A stretch of 64,000 nucleotides of DNA from Styela clava (Eukaryota; Chordata; Ascidiacea; Stolidobranchia; Styelidae), in NCBI RefSeq assembly GCF_964204865.1, contig NC_135251.1, positions 15,376,001 through 15,440,000 on the forward strand, in the 5' to 3' direction. Within the stretch, counting starts at the first letter, position 1, and each line of letters begins with the position of its first letter. The notes beneath the pieces were generated by a model. It had not been told where the DNA came from and did no database searches. It saw nothing but the letters and a program-made list of their open reading frames with translations. Position numbers and translations under genes: made by a program. Shown in pieces: positions 12,316-24,163 of this stretch.

Positions 12316-13321
12316 TTCCCAAACTTTTTTTTTCTCGAGCCAAATTTACATAAAATTAAAAATTATAGATATTCGCGACCCACTGGAGAAAGTGAAGGCA
12401 ATTTCAAAAATCAGTATATATTTTTAATTATCCTAACGAGAACATGCGCCTGTAAGTCGTTTGTCGTCCTATCAGTTCTTAGAACCTTGGTGCGGCGGTA
12501 CCCATTGGACAGAGGAATAGTAGCATATCAGTGCGATATAGTGAAATAAGTCTAGTGAGTATTCATTGTGAACTGCCATTTTTTTATGATTCCCATCAAA
12601 AGGCATATTTTCCTTGAAGGGTAAATCACACTTAATTTTGCTTGCTTATAACTTTTGATCATTAAGGATAATGGAAAATTGAGTAAATTTTGCTAATAGT
12701 AAAAAGACGATTGCAACCGTTCACCATTTACATGATTCACCATACAACGGCAGAGGACCAACAAAGTCCAATTTTGGGGCCCCGTCACAGGAAACCTAAA
12801 TATCTTTATCTCGTTTGGTTTAAACCCCCCTCGCAATAAAATTAAAAATCGAAGTTAAGACGAATCAAATGAATTCGGGACAATTAAGGTAAAAAAGATT
12901 TGAGACGTGTTGATACACATGCAACACTCAGTCATGAATACAGACTATAATGTATCAATCAAAACTGTTAGCGCATAATTTACTCTGCTGATGTTGAACA
13001 ACAGAGTTAGTTGTCTGAGATTGAAAAATCTTCACAATATGATACCAACGTTACTCGAAATTATCAGCCCAAACTGTCAAAAAGTCTGCATATGTACCTA
13101 TTTGCTTCTAAAGGTTTTATATAAACAGGTTTCAAAGTTCATGTATGCATTTGTAGATTGAGGTGATGAACTTTTAATAAATCATAGACAGCACATACAC
13201 AAGGGTCGAGAGGCAAAGTGATCGGTCTTGCACACTGACCACACCAACAGACGATTAATCGATTACTGTTAAATTATTTTATTCATTGGCTTACATTTAT
13301 AGGATAGGTTAAGTATTTGTT

Positions 13322-13424
13322 TTCGGAAGCATGGACTTGATAGTGGAGGAAGCCATAACCGAACAGCGGCTACGTGAACCACCCTACGGCGGCTAGAAAT
13401 CCAGCAATCCTCTTGCACATAACT
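13322..13424 (-). repeat. SINE 3' fragment, reverse orientation
   Basis: The reverse complement matches 23543-23648 closely: GTGCAAGAG, TGCTGGA, CGCCGTAG, TTCACGTA, CCATCA/CTATCA and AAGTCCATGCTTCCGAAAAC occur in the same order. It therefore belongs to the SINE-like repeat described at 23406. Confidence 0.6.
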
Positions 13425-13600
13425 ATCCTATTTATAGTAGTGGATACTTTGCTTTAATAAATCTCTCACTCTTTTTCCCGGACCGGATTGTCATTGCCAA
13501 TGGCCCATTTGGGTTAGATTAAAAAATTAACTTTTCGAGCTTTTGTGAAAGTTTTATCAGATGCGTTCAAATTCGGTATACCGAAATGCCACGTGCATTG

Positions 13601-16600
13601 TCACCATCTCATAGGTGAGGTCATTCCATGCATTTGATTTACCCTTATATCTTCATCATAAAAATATCTAATAGTGTGTATCAGTTCTTCCAAATTTTGT
13701 CCATATTTTCCAGAAAGCAAAACTAACTTTTTATCTTCACCAAATTCTGTTTTAAATTGGTTTGTAAAGTCTAACAAATGTTCTTTGGCTTCTGGAAGAT
13801 CCAACTTATTGGCGACATATATGGAAGGTCTTTCTGATAAAACCTTTTCATACTCAGATAATTCCTTCCTGTACAAAATAATATTTAACTTGATGTTAAT
13901 ATTCCACAATATAGTAGGACTTTGGTTCCCCTAAATTATTGTTAACAGTTCCACACTCTTTTCAACATTTTATAATCAAAATGGATATTTTTGAAACGAT
14001 ACATAATTGCCTGTATCATAGCTCTAAATGTGACCTTATTAAACCAACTCTAAATTGAATTTAAAGTTCTTATGTATGCGCGAATAGTACATCTTACTAT
14101 TAATCTGTACATACTCAAATATGACTATTTTAAAAAACTCACACAAGTATCTAAAAAATCTTAACAATGTATACCTTAGCGTCTGAAGGTGTTGCCACGG
14201 ATCTGGTTCTGACAGATCTAATAAAAATATGAAAAATCTACATCGTTCAATGTGACGAAGAAATGTTAATCCGAGACCTTGATTCTTGTGTGCCCCTTCT
14301 ATAATTCCAGGAATATCTGCAACTAAAAAATCAAAAATGAGAATTAGTGGGTGCTTTAAGAATTGTCAGTCATATATATTTGACAGGTTTTGATTCATCG
14401 CACACAAAATTTTATGTGAAATTTTTTGTCATGACATACATGAGAATTGCAAATTTTATTGTGCATTAGATAAATTTATACATTCACATCCGAAATAGAA
14501 CATTTTATATGACAGCATAACTATGATAATACATCAAAATCTATATTGCAATGTGTAAAAGGATGTTTCACATGTAACCAGGATATTACGTAATTCTACA
14601 TCATGTAGGTATATTCCCAGACTATATGTAATATGTATTATGTATAGAATCAGTCCTGAATAAAATTCTGTGAATAAAATTAAAATTGGCACTGGCCCGT
14701 CATGTTTTTTCAATGAACCATACAAGTAAGGAGGTATCACAAACATAACTGATAAAAGTATACATTGAAAATTTATAATAAGGCTGGGGTTAATTTAATC
14801 AACACAAGCTGTAGAAGAGCTTTGTTGTCTACAAACAATATTCGTGATATCTCTAGCAATTTACAGAAAAAAAATGAAAGAATAGGTCATGGTAACCAAT
14901 GGGTGGACTTCTATTGAAAAAAAAAAATAATTTTCAGAACAAAAAAAAAATTCCACTCGTGCTAATGTATATTGGTGGAAAAAAAGGGATTTGTGTGTGA
15001 AAATTGAATTAGACTACATTTAAGTGAAATTTATTGATAACTGCTTTTTGAATATTTAAAGAAAATTCAAAATATTGCTCATTGAAAAGTGTAGCCTGCA
15101 AGACAAAACATTTGCTAACCCTATAGTTCATATGATCAGTAAAACCCTCAAGGAGTATCACACAACAAAATTTTCTGTTTCAGTTTTAAATTAGCAACGG
15201 TTGACTGTATAACTCCATGTGGGTAAAGGAAATGGTACTCCCGTAGTGTGTGTACCAGGTTAGGGTTAGGCCATAATTTTTATTCAGATTTACCTTATTT
15301 TAGTTCTATTACAACTACAAGTTCGGGGGCTGTCTGTGTTAGCCAAGTGAATATACCTCCTGCCCATATAGGCTTCAGTCCTTCACACAACTCGATGTAA
15401 AGAAGGCAAACAAACTGGTTACCTCCATATTGGTACACACGCTACTGGAGCGCTAAATAAATCGCTTGCGGATTTAGCAGTTTTGCTTGTGAGTTGTGGC
15501 TTTTCAGTCCTTGCATTGAGTCAATAGCCATAAACGGTACTCTGTAAAACAATTGACTGAACCTCAATGATTTCTTTTGAGACATTACAGCTGTTTTAAA
15601 GTAACAATTTCCTCTTACTTGCTATTTGAGTAAAATCTTCAAAATGAAGAATCCCGACATGAGGCCGTAGAGTTGTGAACTGATAATCGCCAACCTGCGG
15701 TCTTGCTCGAGTTAAAATCCGAAGCAGCGTGGATTTTCCAGCATTCGGAAAGCCTATTAATCCTGCATGTGCAAGCGTTCGTAATTCCGCAACAAAAACT
15801 CTAGCATCTCCTGGCTGGCCAGGAGTACACTCTTCTGGTACAGTTTCAGTATTTGTAACAAAAAATCTAAAATTGTAGAAATTCACAAACTTCACATAAG
15901 GATTAAAAATAATACTATGGTGATGATGTATCTGCATGACAACCAAATTTAATCTTGACATTCAGCACCTGTCAAGAAAATCTTTTTAAATATGGTAAAT
16001 GGCCAATTTTGTTAAATTTATATTGCTGAATAATTATTAATTCCAAGTAGTATACTATAGATCAGGAGTGGCCAACATGTCGACCGCGATCGACCGGTCG
16101 ATCGTCACGTCTCGAGTAGTCAATCGAGTCTGATGTTGAGTAAATTTAATGACATACCCAAAAAAATTGCCTTAATTTGGTATGGACAAGCCCGACAGAG
16201 CATATTATTATGTGACCAATGCAGTTCCATTACATTTGAACCCACGTACATTTGAACCCATGACAATTGCACCTGCATGCTATTGCATGCACCTATGGTA
16301 ATTTTTTTTGTTTCACGGATAGTTAAACCCATACTAACCCTAACCCATGGGTTTTAGCACCCGCATATAGATTGAACCCGTGGATATACGCATGGGTTCA
16401 AATGTACATGGGTTCAAATGTACGGTCACCGACCAATGCAAGTTTCACTACTGCCAAGTTTTGGAAATGAACGAACGGACTGAATACCATCTGTCTTGAC
16501 TGACCAACGATCCTACAACAATTTCTGCACTGTGCGAAAGTTATTGTCTCACCCCATGAGTAGTGCAATAAACTTTATTCGCAACGATAGCAGTGGCATC

Positions 16601-18944
16601 AGACAGCCCAATTTTTTCTCTAATTTCAAGCGACCAAAGAATAGGACTTGAAGAAAATTGTGAATTAGATACTGAAGTTCGAAATGTATTATCTATGGTT
16701 TGAGAACATTATTTATTCGCTGTTTATATAATACATGGATACTTTTCAAGGATTTTTGAGGAATTGAAAACACTTATGACTAAAAATTAGACAGGCCTCA
16801 GATCGGAATTGTATGCTTTGAATAAATCTAAAATGAATGATGAAACATTTACTCCATTACATAATCACATTAACAAATTGAATGGAGCATAAAAATGCAA
16901 ATTTTTGTGGTAATTTCATTGAGAATGCAGAGCCACCGCAGAGCCGAGTATTCATTCATGCAGTATTCATTCATTTTTTGTTTATGACCTCATTACCGAT
17001 TTTAGTCGATCACTGTCCAAAGCAGGTTGGCCACCCCTGCTATAGATAATGATTTCATACACAAAAATGATCTAGGACTTGGATTTCTGTAAAACTCTAC
17101 ATTTTCAAACAGCATCACAAATTATGCTAAAAAAATGCTGGCTTACATTACTCAATACCAAATGGTACTAAAGTATTATGACTATACAGGAATATGTGTT
17201 TATTATTTTGTGTACAGTTTGAGTGCTTTAAATGACATCCAGTATATATTAAATAAACAAACACAAACCTATTACCCTTTCCACCTAATCCACCATAAGC
17301 TGCTACAAATTCATCGCCATGTTTCACCAAGTCTTCAACTACTGAACCATCTTCACATCTGAAATAAGTACCGACTGGAAACTAAAAAAATATTGTGTTT
17401 CAGTGTCCTGTATATTTATAATAATATTGGTATCTAAAAATCAAAATACCTTAACAAATTTATCCTTTCCGTTCTTTCCAAAGCAATTATATCCTCCGCC
17501 ATCTATTCCGTCATCAGCCTGGTATAATGGCGATAACTTTTCTAAAGATTTCATATTGGAATCAGCTGAAAATATAATAAATTCAATTCATATGTTGCAA
17601 ATTTACTATTTCAGGTTTGCATGGTCAGTTGTGTGAAAACGCAAATCAGAGCATGAAAGTGATTGTCATAATGCCAATTACCCCAAAGATGGAGAAAAAT
17701 TTTATCCATTCTGTCATAGCAAATTTTCCAAAATGTAGAACATATTCCAAAATAGCTACTAACATATACAGTACAATAGAGAAAAAGTAAGGGGTACATA
17801 GCTCTGTATTTACCAGGTCTGTGAAGTATGATTTGGCATGTTTATTTTTTTAATTTCAGCTGAAGCTATATTTTTAAAATACCCCGAGTTGAAAATAAAG
17901 AAAAAATTTCAACTTTTTAGGTGGTAATCAAAGTCAAAAGTTTCAACAGTGATTAAAAATGCATCACTTGACTAACATTCTCAACAGACAAACAAAGAAG
18001 GCTAGTATAAACCAAGGCTGGAGGAGGGTTAAATAGTAATTAAATGTCCCGAAGTTTTTAGATTCTACATCTGGCATATTCAAATCATGTAATTAGTTTG
18101 TGACTTTCACTAACATATTTAGATAACAAAATACGATCGATACAAAATCAATTACTTCTACCTACAAATACAACATTGCCTCCATTTCCACCGTTTCCAC
18201 CATCAGGTCCACCCATAGGACGATTTTTTTCTCTCAAAAACGATGATCTTCCATCTCCTCCTTTGCCTGCATAGACTTTTATCAACTTGTGGTCAATGAA
18301 CTTTTGAGCCTAAATAAAACAGAAATAGGTTTTATGGCATTCACACATAATATAACTTGAAGTATACAATTCATAGTTCATACATCCCACAAATAAAAAT
18401 GAAATGAGGACACAAGTGGCATCAATTAATAAATGCATAACTTCAGTACTGATTGGCAAACTTCACATCGTTACATTTTACTCAATGTGCATTTTAACTG
18501 GTAGCAAGCAAACCATTCAAACTTAATGCAGTGATGTTATTCATGGCATAAGTGCCATCTAAAACTTTGGTCACAATGCGGATAGTAATATACCACATTA
18601 AACTAATTTATTTAAATTCGTAAAAAGCTAAAATCACTTCAGTCATTCTCTAAGTCAACCAAAAAAGGGTTTATTAAACTGTATCATTCAGATAGAAACA
18701 ACTTGGAAAAAACTTTTGATTTGACACACTGGCATTCTATGAATCAAATATAAGGAACAGCCAATCACTACCTAAGGAATCGGCTATATCTTACCAATTC
18801 TTCTTCCGTTCTATATGGCTTGCCAGTGATAATTTTTTTCTTACGAGAATATTGAGATGAAATAGAGAAAGTATTGCAAATAAATGTGAAATGGCATGAC
18901 TTGTTACAAAAAAGACTAATTATTCTATGTGATATACAAAGCAT
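13601..18944 (-). CDS. MTG2: Mitochondrial ribosome-associated GTPase 2 (Obg family)
   Basis: Obg-type GTPase of mitochondrial large-subunit ribosome assembly (also called GTPBP5). Seven exons on the minus strand: 18944-18795, 18309-18162, 17565-17450, 17381-17269, 15866-15619, 14322-14175 and 13868-13601 (TGA). The total is 1191 nt, 396 residues; human GTPBP5 is about 406. The N-terminus ([12 protein letters not shown]...) is basic and hydrophobic, fitting a mitochondrial presequence. Next comes the glycine-rich Obg fold ([36 protein letters not shown]). The GTPase motifs follow: G1 GFPNAGKS, G2 threonines in QFTTLRPH, G3 [12 protein letters not shown]4 NKLD, and G5 SGKYG where SA is usual. 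The protein ends in PMRW, like the PLRW of vertebrate GTPBP5. The intron 15867-17268 carries a hAT-like element. A possible polyA signal is TTTATT at 13278-13283. Confidence 0.95.
15234..15345 (+). mobile_element. Foldback MITE, CTCCCGTAG family, left-end fragment
   Basis: In an MTG2 intron. It starts GGTACTCCCGTAGTGTGTGT and continues with ACCAGGTTAGGGTTAGGCC and TTTTAGTTCTATTACAA, the interior of the long form seen at 22574 and 38850. The right terminus is absent. Confidence 0.6.
16063..17039. mobile_element. hAT-like non-autonomous element in an MTG2 intron
   Basis: 977 bp flanked by a perfect 8-bp duplication CTATAGAT (16055-16062 and 17040-17047). The ends are CAGGAGTGGCCAAC and GTTGGCCACCCCTG, a near-perfect terminal inverted repeat typical of hAT elements. 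No intact transposase frame is visible. It carries a second inverted-repeat element at 16224-16430. Confidence 0.85.
16224..16430. mobile_element. Nested foldback MITE inside the hAT element
   Basis: A 10-bp direct duplication GACCAATGCA flanks it (16214-16223 and 16431-16440). The arms each contain two copies of TACATTTGAACCCA or its complement: left TTACATTTGAACCCACG, right GGGTTCAAATGTACGG. Duplications of 9-11 bp are typical of Mutator-like elements, but no other evidence assigns the class. Confidence 0.7.
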
Positions 18945-19879
18945 TTAGCAGTTATATCATGCTATATATAGTGATTTTAATCTAAATTTACTAAAATATG
19001 ACAGACAGACATTATTTTATAAACAATGAACAGAAAATGGAAATAGAATAAATGACAAAATGAAACATCTTCGAATCAATGCAGTTTTATTCTTCAGCAC
19101 AAGGAATATTTCATTACCAAATAATAGCAGTTGTTGAATCGACTGATTTCAGGATTTCAAGGTTTATTTGCTTATAATAATGTGTGTCACTTGATAATAA
19201 AAACTCAACCAAAACACCATATTTCTATGATATTGTAACAGGACTACTTAAAAGAAACATACTAACATAGCCTAGAAAGAAAAACTTGATACCACAATTC
19301 AGCAATTTTAAAAAGGTCTAAATTGGAAACAAATATCAAAATAAATGGGAATACTATTTTCATTTTTGTAAAAATATGATTGAACAGAACAATTCAGCAA
19401 TTAATGTAAACATAGAATTATAACAACTTTACATTACTCTGCTTTCCAGTTGTTCATAATGATTATTTTTCAAAGCCTTATTCAGTGTCAGCCAAATAAT
19501 ATGTTATATTATGTTTAACTCATATTCAACATTACTAGTACCTGGGTATTTGGTTGTAATGTCATATCTACTGTATCTGACAATAGAATACAATAATTAG
19601 CCAACATATCGAAATATTATGCGTATGCGGTATCATATTCTAATATATCATAGTCTCATCTGAATACCGAAATAGCCATTTGATAGATCACAAAACAGAC
19701 AACTGGACAAGAGAGTATTCCATTTGTCCATGGCATTTTTGAGCAGTTTGTCAGTAAATTACCATTAAATCTCAGTCTCGGTGGGAACCACCATCATTTG
19801 ATGGTCTATAAAGGCAGAAAGGTAAGATAATCATCATACTCTCAGTATAAACATTCCAGACAAGCTGCTTGGAAAATAT
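18945..19879. other. Spacer between MTG2 and SUMO (SUMO 3' side)
   Basis: AT-rich, with no open frame of note and no recognised repeat. It must hold the MTG2 promoter and the SUMO 3'UTR, since both genes are on the minus strand. TTTATT near 19163 is a possible SUMO polyA signal. Confidence 0.5.
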
Positions 19880-20164
19880 TTACAGGTTTCCACCAGTTTG
19901 CTGAGTGAAAACATCTATTGTATCATCGTCCTCCATTTCAAGCTTTTCTGGGGTGTCCTCGAGCGAAATAGCCGTCCCGTCAAAACGAAACCGCATGGCT
20001 TCTATTTGAACTCCTTGCCGATCACAATATGCAGTAATCAGTTTTTTCATTGGCGTGCGACGTTTAATCTTGAATTGAATTACCGAGCCATCTTGTCCTG
20101 ACACCTTTAGGTTTATATGTTGATCGCCGTCAGGCTTAACATCCTTAGGTTTTGCATCAGCCAT
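19880..20164 (-). CDS. SUMO (small ubiquitin-like modifier)
   Basis: A 94-residue ubiquitin-like modifier that is conjugated to lysines of target proteins. It starts MADAKPKD, as SUMO1-3 proteins do. The ubiquitin fold shows [25 protein letters not shown], and [16 protein letters not shown], all near-identical to vertebrate SUMO2. The mature end is QQTGG (Gly91-Gly92), followed by a two-residue tail, NL, that SENP proteases would remove. VKPD at residues 9-12 fits the sumoylation consensus at the place where SUMO2/3 carry the chain-forming lysine. The coding frame is not interrupted by introns. The frame stays open upstream to 20245, but MADAK is the family start. TTCAG just before it could be the acceptor of a 5'UTR intron. 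Confidence 0.95.
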   Translation of the reverse strand: MADAKPKDVKPDGDQHINLKVSGQDGSVIQFKIKRRTPMKKLITAYCDRQGVQIEAMRFRFDGTAISLEDTPEKLEMEDDDTIDVFTQQTGGNL

Positions 20165-20863
20165 CACAAGCCTGAACAATTCACACAACTTCTGTATTTC
20201 GTTAACAGTAAAGTCAAGCTGAATTGAGCCGCAGCGCAACAACAACCATCACAAAGCGTGGACGACGGCGCGGAATTAGTGCGCCATCTTCCGGGGCAGA
20301 ATATTGATTACAAAAACTTGACTTGAAGTGTACCAATGGATAGTTTTGTTGGTATGTTGTTGTTCTCGTTAGCCTTTTCTTAGGTTACCGGCAAATGCTG
20401 GTTTGACGACTATCAATCAATCAATCAATACAACAGAACCACAAAAGGAGAAAAAATTGCAGGGGTCCCGGAAACATACACGATATAAAATTAGGCAATA
20501 ACTTTTAAATACAAAACAATGAAAATTTCAGCAAACAGTGCGGGTCGAACTCGAAACGATGCATTGGTCGACTTCACGTTCAGTAAAATGCAAAACAATG
20601 AGAATTTCAGCGGACTGTGCGAGTCGAAACAACCCACGAGTTCACTTCAGCAAAATGCAAACGAGCAAAACAAAGTAAAATTGAGTGCTTTTTGTGCTTA
20701 GACCCAATTATCCCATCCAGTGGTTTTTGGAAGAGTATACCATATTAAACTTGCACAAATGCCCAATAGTTTCACTTTATAAATACTGGGTTCCAATATT
20801 AAGATAACAACGAAATAAAGTAACTTCCTCTAATTTTAACAGAGAGGAGAGTGTACATAAGCC
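20165..20863. other. SUMO upstream region and short tandem duplication
   Basis: A GC-rich stretch around 20240-20300 is probably the SUMO promoter side. At 20511-20656 a unit of about 75 bp is repeated twice. No gene seen. Confidence 0.5.
20511..20656 (+). repeat. Two-unit tandem duplication (~75 bp)
   Basis: Both units share, in order, CAAAACAATGA(A/G)AATTTCAGC, then A(C/T)TGTGCG-like, GAGTTCACTTCA or GACTTCACGTTCA, and AG(T/C)AAAATGCAAA. The units have diverged by roughly one base in six. Confidence 0.6.
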
Positions 20864-21037
20864 ATGTCAAAGAACGGGAAATGGAGATTCTCGATCACAT
20901 ATACAGGAGCATATAAACTTGTTCAATTCATCATATCTATCAGTGCAATGATAATGACGTTCATAATGATGATAAAAATTTGCACAGTTTTGAACAGGAT
21001 TCCAGAATATGGCGGAAAAACAATTATTGCCGAATGA
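20864..21037 (+). pseudogene. Truncated copy of the MARVEL-like four-pass gene
   Basis: ATG at 20864, TGA at 21035-21037, 57 residues. It aligns without gaps to residues 1-56 of the gene at 31673. Shared segments are the WR-Y start, YK-VQ-IIS, AMIMTFIMMIKI, and GKTI before the break. The upstream sequence CATAAGCCATG also matches. The remaining three membrane segments of the paralogue are not found downstream, so this is a partial duplicate that keeps only the first membrane helix. It could be transcribed, but the protein would be incomplete. Confidence 0.75.
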
Positions 21038-22003
21038 AGTGTGACCGAATATGTAAATTCTCATTTTATTATAAGACAAAAGCAAACTATACGTGCATTA
21101 TTAACAGTGGCAGTTGCTGATAAATGCATATACACGGGATATATAATTAGAAGATTTACAGTATTATATACTAAATAAATATTAAAAATAAAAATGAGAA
21201 ATTATTCGAACCAGCGACACGAACATATGATGGCATAGATTGTGGTTATACTATCACATGTGGAGTGATATTTTGCTAACAGTTTGTTTGCTGTTATCTT
21301 AGAGAAAGGCTTTTAACTCCGAATGTTGTTTTCTTGAATTGCATTTTACGACTTGTTTGTAAATTTATCTTATGCCGGCAGACGTCACTGATAAAGGTGG
21401 AAGTAGGGGTAAGCCTAGCAGACAATACAACTAAATTATGAACGCGTTATTGTAGATGTAGAGAGAGAGAGTGGGAAAGAAAGTTCATTTAATTTGTCAA
21501 AGCAAAAACACACGATTTATGCGGTGTCTTCAAAATGTCGTGTTCCACTTGTCTTACGTGTCCGACTCGTCCCACGTGTTCTACATTCAATCGTTAAATT
21601 TATCAAACCAAATAACTAGATGTCCATGTGATTCATTTGTTCGGTAAATTTTGTAATAATGATATTATTACTGTATACATAGTAAAACAATTAAGCAATG
21701 CTCGAATATATGAACACGGTGATTGCGCATAGGCATCGCTATGGCACACCGAGTTTGGTGAATAGATCGAAATGTTCCGAGAATGAAGCGATTCAACTTG
21801 GGCATCAGAGTCAGATGCCCCCTCGGGATTTAAGGACCTCGACAATAAATAATGATGTTTCATGAGTATTTTTTATTTGTGTCTTATTTTATTTGATAAT
21901 TTTTTTATTGATATTTAAAGCACAGTTGACACAGTACAGTTACAGCATTATTGATCACTAATCATAAAATATACACATCCATAAACATATAAAGGGTGGG
22001 CAT

Positions 22004-22260
22004 CAGTGATGAGCTGGAAAAATCGTAACAACCGGAACGCACCTAATTCACAAAAATGTAATATATTCCGAACACGACGCGGACGTTTACAGAACTGCAA
22101 ATAAATTATATATATGAAATATGTTTGTGTGAAATTATTGAAGTATTCATAGCAATTCAATACAAACCTCATTAGGAAGGTATAGAATGAATTTTCACGG
22201 GGTGAAAGGTCGGGGGAACTTATACAACCGGAATGTCGTTCCGGCCACAGCTCACCACTG
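22004..22260. mobile_element. hAT-like MITE
   Basis: 257 bp, flanked by a perfect 8-bp duplication GTGGGCAT (21996-22003 and 22261-22268). The left end is CAGTGATGAGCTGG. The right end, reverse-complemented, is CAGTGGTGAGCTGTGG. No transposase frame. Confidence 0.85.
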
Positions 22261-22573
22261 GTGGGCATTGGGTAACCTTTTTTGATTTGCGTGCCAAAAT
22301 TGACTAAATAAAATGGCAAAATTCCTCCGCTCGGCAATGAATTTGTGAAAATGTATTAAATCAAATATGAATTTATTCTTTTTAAAAACAATGCTTTGCT
22401 ACTTTCAAAGCAAAACCTGCAGGATAATAAACCTTTTAAACAGGTATTAAATTACATTTCAAGAAAATATTAGTCCGACAAAAATATTTTTATCAATTTT
22501 CTTTTGCTATTTCAGTGAGACTTCTGCTACTGTATTATCGTTGACATAAATTTTATATCAGGTTTATATTTTG

Positions 22574-22809
22574 GGTGCTCCCGAAGTATGCGAACCAAGA
22601 TGGCGGACATCGGAACGTAACATGGGTAACAGGTTAGGGTTAGGCGATAATTTTTTTCCAATTTTCCTTATGTTAGTCCTATTATCAGTTCGAAGACTAG
22701 CCAAGAGCCTCTCGTAGTATTTATACCTAAAATTATGGCCTAACCCTAACCTAGTACAAATATTACATTCCGATGTCCACCATCTTGGTTCGCATACTTC
22801 GGGAGCCCC
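22574..22809. mobile_element. Foldback MITE, CTCCCGAAG family, long form
   Basis: 236 bp, flanked by a perfect 8-bp duplication ATATTTTG (22566-22573 and 22810-22817). The ends are GGTGCTCCCGAAGTATGCG and its complement; the arms pair for about 40 bases (through AACCAAGATGG and GGACATCGGA). The interior has AGGTTAGGGTTAGGC on the left arm and its inverse on the right. Confidence 0.85.
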
Positions 22810-23405
22810 ATATTTTGTAACCTTCAACGAAATACACAAACTAATACCTTCATCAGTCAGGTACTTCTTTTACGATACTTAAAAAAAGTTCATCACTGAG
22901 AACAGTAATTCACTTCCATATGCGGATGTAGATAATAAATAAGCAAGCCAAACTAGCACGCGATCTACAACTTCCTACAATATATTTCTTTGTAACGTGA
23001 AAAACGTCGTGAGAAAAGAATACATACACAGCAAAACGAAAAGAGCCAACTTGTTGCTTAATCCTTAGCACTACTAAGCCCTAGAACGGGATAAAGTACA
23101 GGTAAAGGTAGTCCAACCAAAATATCGATTACAAAATGCTGACAATTCACGATCTTAGGAAATAGGATTCCGTGTATCCGCGATATATGAAAAACTCGAC
23201 GATTTGTGGCAGAGATTCCCTGTATTCGAAAATCCCTGACATTTAACATTTCTCCCTGGCGCAAATTTGACTACTGAAATCCCGGACATGTCAGGGAAAA
23301 ATATAGCATATGGCAACCCTAGTTTAAGTAAAGAACGGATTGTTAACAAACGAAGATAAAACAAAAACATTAAGTTTCATCAGATAATACGACATTTATC
23401 TAAAG

Positions 23406-23648
23406 ATGGCGCGGTGGTGTGGCTCATCGTGCTAAGCGTTAGGAATACGCCCGCTACCGCACCTCTGAAAACGTATGTTCGCAGGTCCGAATATCATGCG
23501 GGGATAGTAATATCATAGTTAACGGAATATTCAGTTAATAGGTAATGTGCAAGAGCATTGCTGGACTCCACGTCGCCGTAGAATGATTCACGTAACCGCT
23601 AGTCGGGTATACGGCTTTCTCCACCATCAAGTCCATGCTTCCGAAAAC
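23406..23648 (+). repeat. tRNA-derived SINE-like repeat
   Basis: The head (23406-23505) resembles a degenerate tRNA: a TGTGGCTCATCGTGC region stands where the A box should be, and GCAGGTCCGAATATC resembles the B box GGTTCGAATCC 60-70 bases later. The tail (23543-23648) recurs in reverse at 13322-13424. A continuous head-plus-tail unit is an inference from this one copy. Confidence 0.45.
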
Positions 23649-24163
23649 ATACAAGAGAGCTGTGCTCAAATATATGGATACGTCACAAGGTGTCGCTATT
23701 TTATTCTGACATGAAAAAACGAATCTCTTGAAGTCCACAAAATTTTTGAAATAAGTAAAAACAATAGCCTTTTGACAAAAAAAAACAATCTTTAACCGCT
23801 GAAAATTTAGAAGCAATTGGTATAGTATTCGTAGAGAACAGCGATTTCATCATGACGAAAGAGAAAACTAACAAGAACAACAGCATAATATTGAAACGAT
23901 CGTTATGTACACTGACGTGTCCAATTGTAAGGTCCAATAACTAACTAGTCCCATACCCGACATGGAATGGTAACTGGAGGGGCCATGGTTCGCTATATTA
24001 TGTTTAAGCTGTCTTATCGGCTTTTCTCACCCCCAGGATAAGTATTCAAATCTTATCTAAGGGAGGACCACGTTTCCAAGAACACGCTCGCGTGCCAGAT
24101 GGCTGTGCTTGGGTGCCAGGCTTGGAATGCGTGCCTCTAGTTGTATCGAGTAGGGATTTTTGT

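Larger units (their letters stand above)
11412..13600. other. Intergenic region with possible coding remnant and repeat fragments
   Basis: Contains a coding-like stretch (11924-12315), a possible hAT end near 12310 (ATTCCCAAAC followed by CTCGAG and, later, CGCGACCCACTGG), and a reverse-oriented SINE fragment (13322-13424). A candidate minus-strand polyA signal for the next gene (TTTATT at 13278-13283) lies here. Nothing else is supported. Confidence 0.5.

Noticed and set aside
12295-12420. A further hAT element starting ATTCCCAAAC
   Set aside because: Only one end-like motif is present; no inverted partner or target duplication could be found.
22620-22760. Telomere-like CCCTAACC motifs
   Set aside because: They occur only as one or two units inside the foldback MITEs (also at 6240, 15255 and 38920), not as an array.
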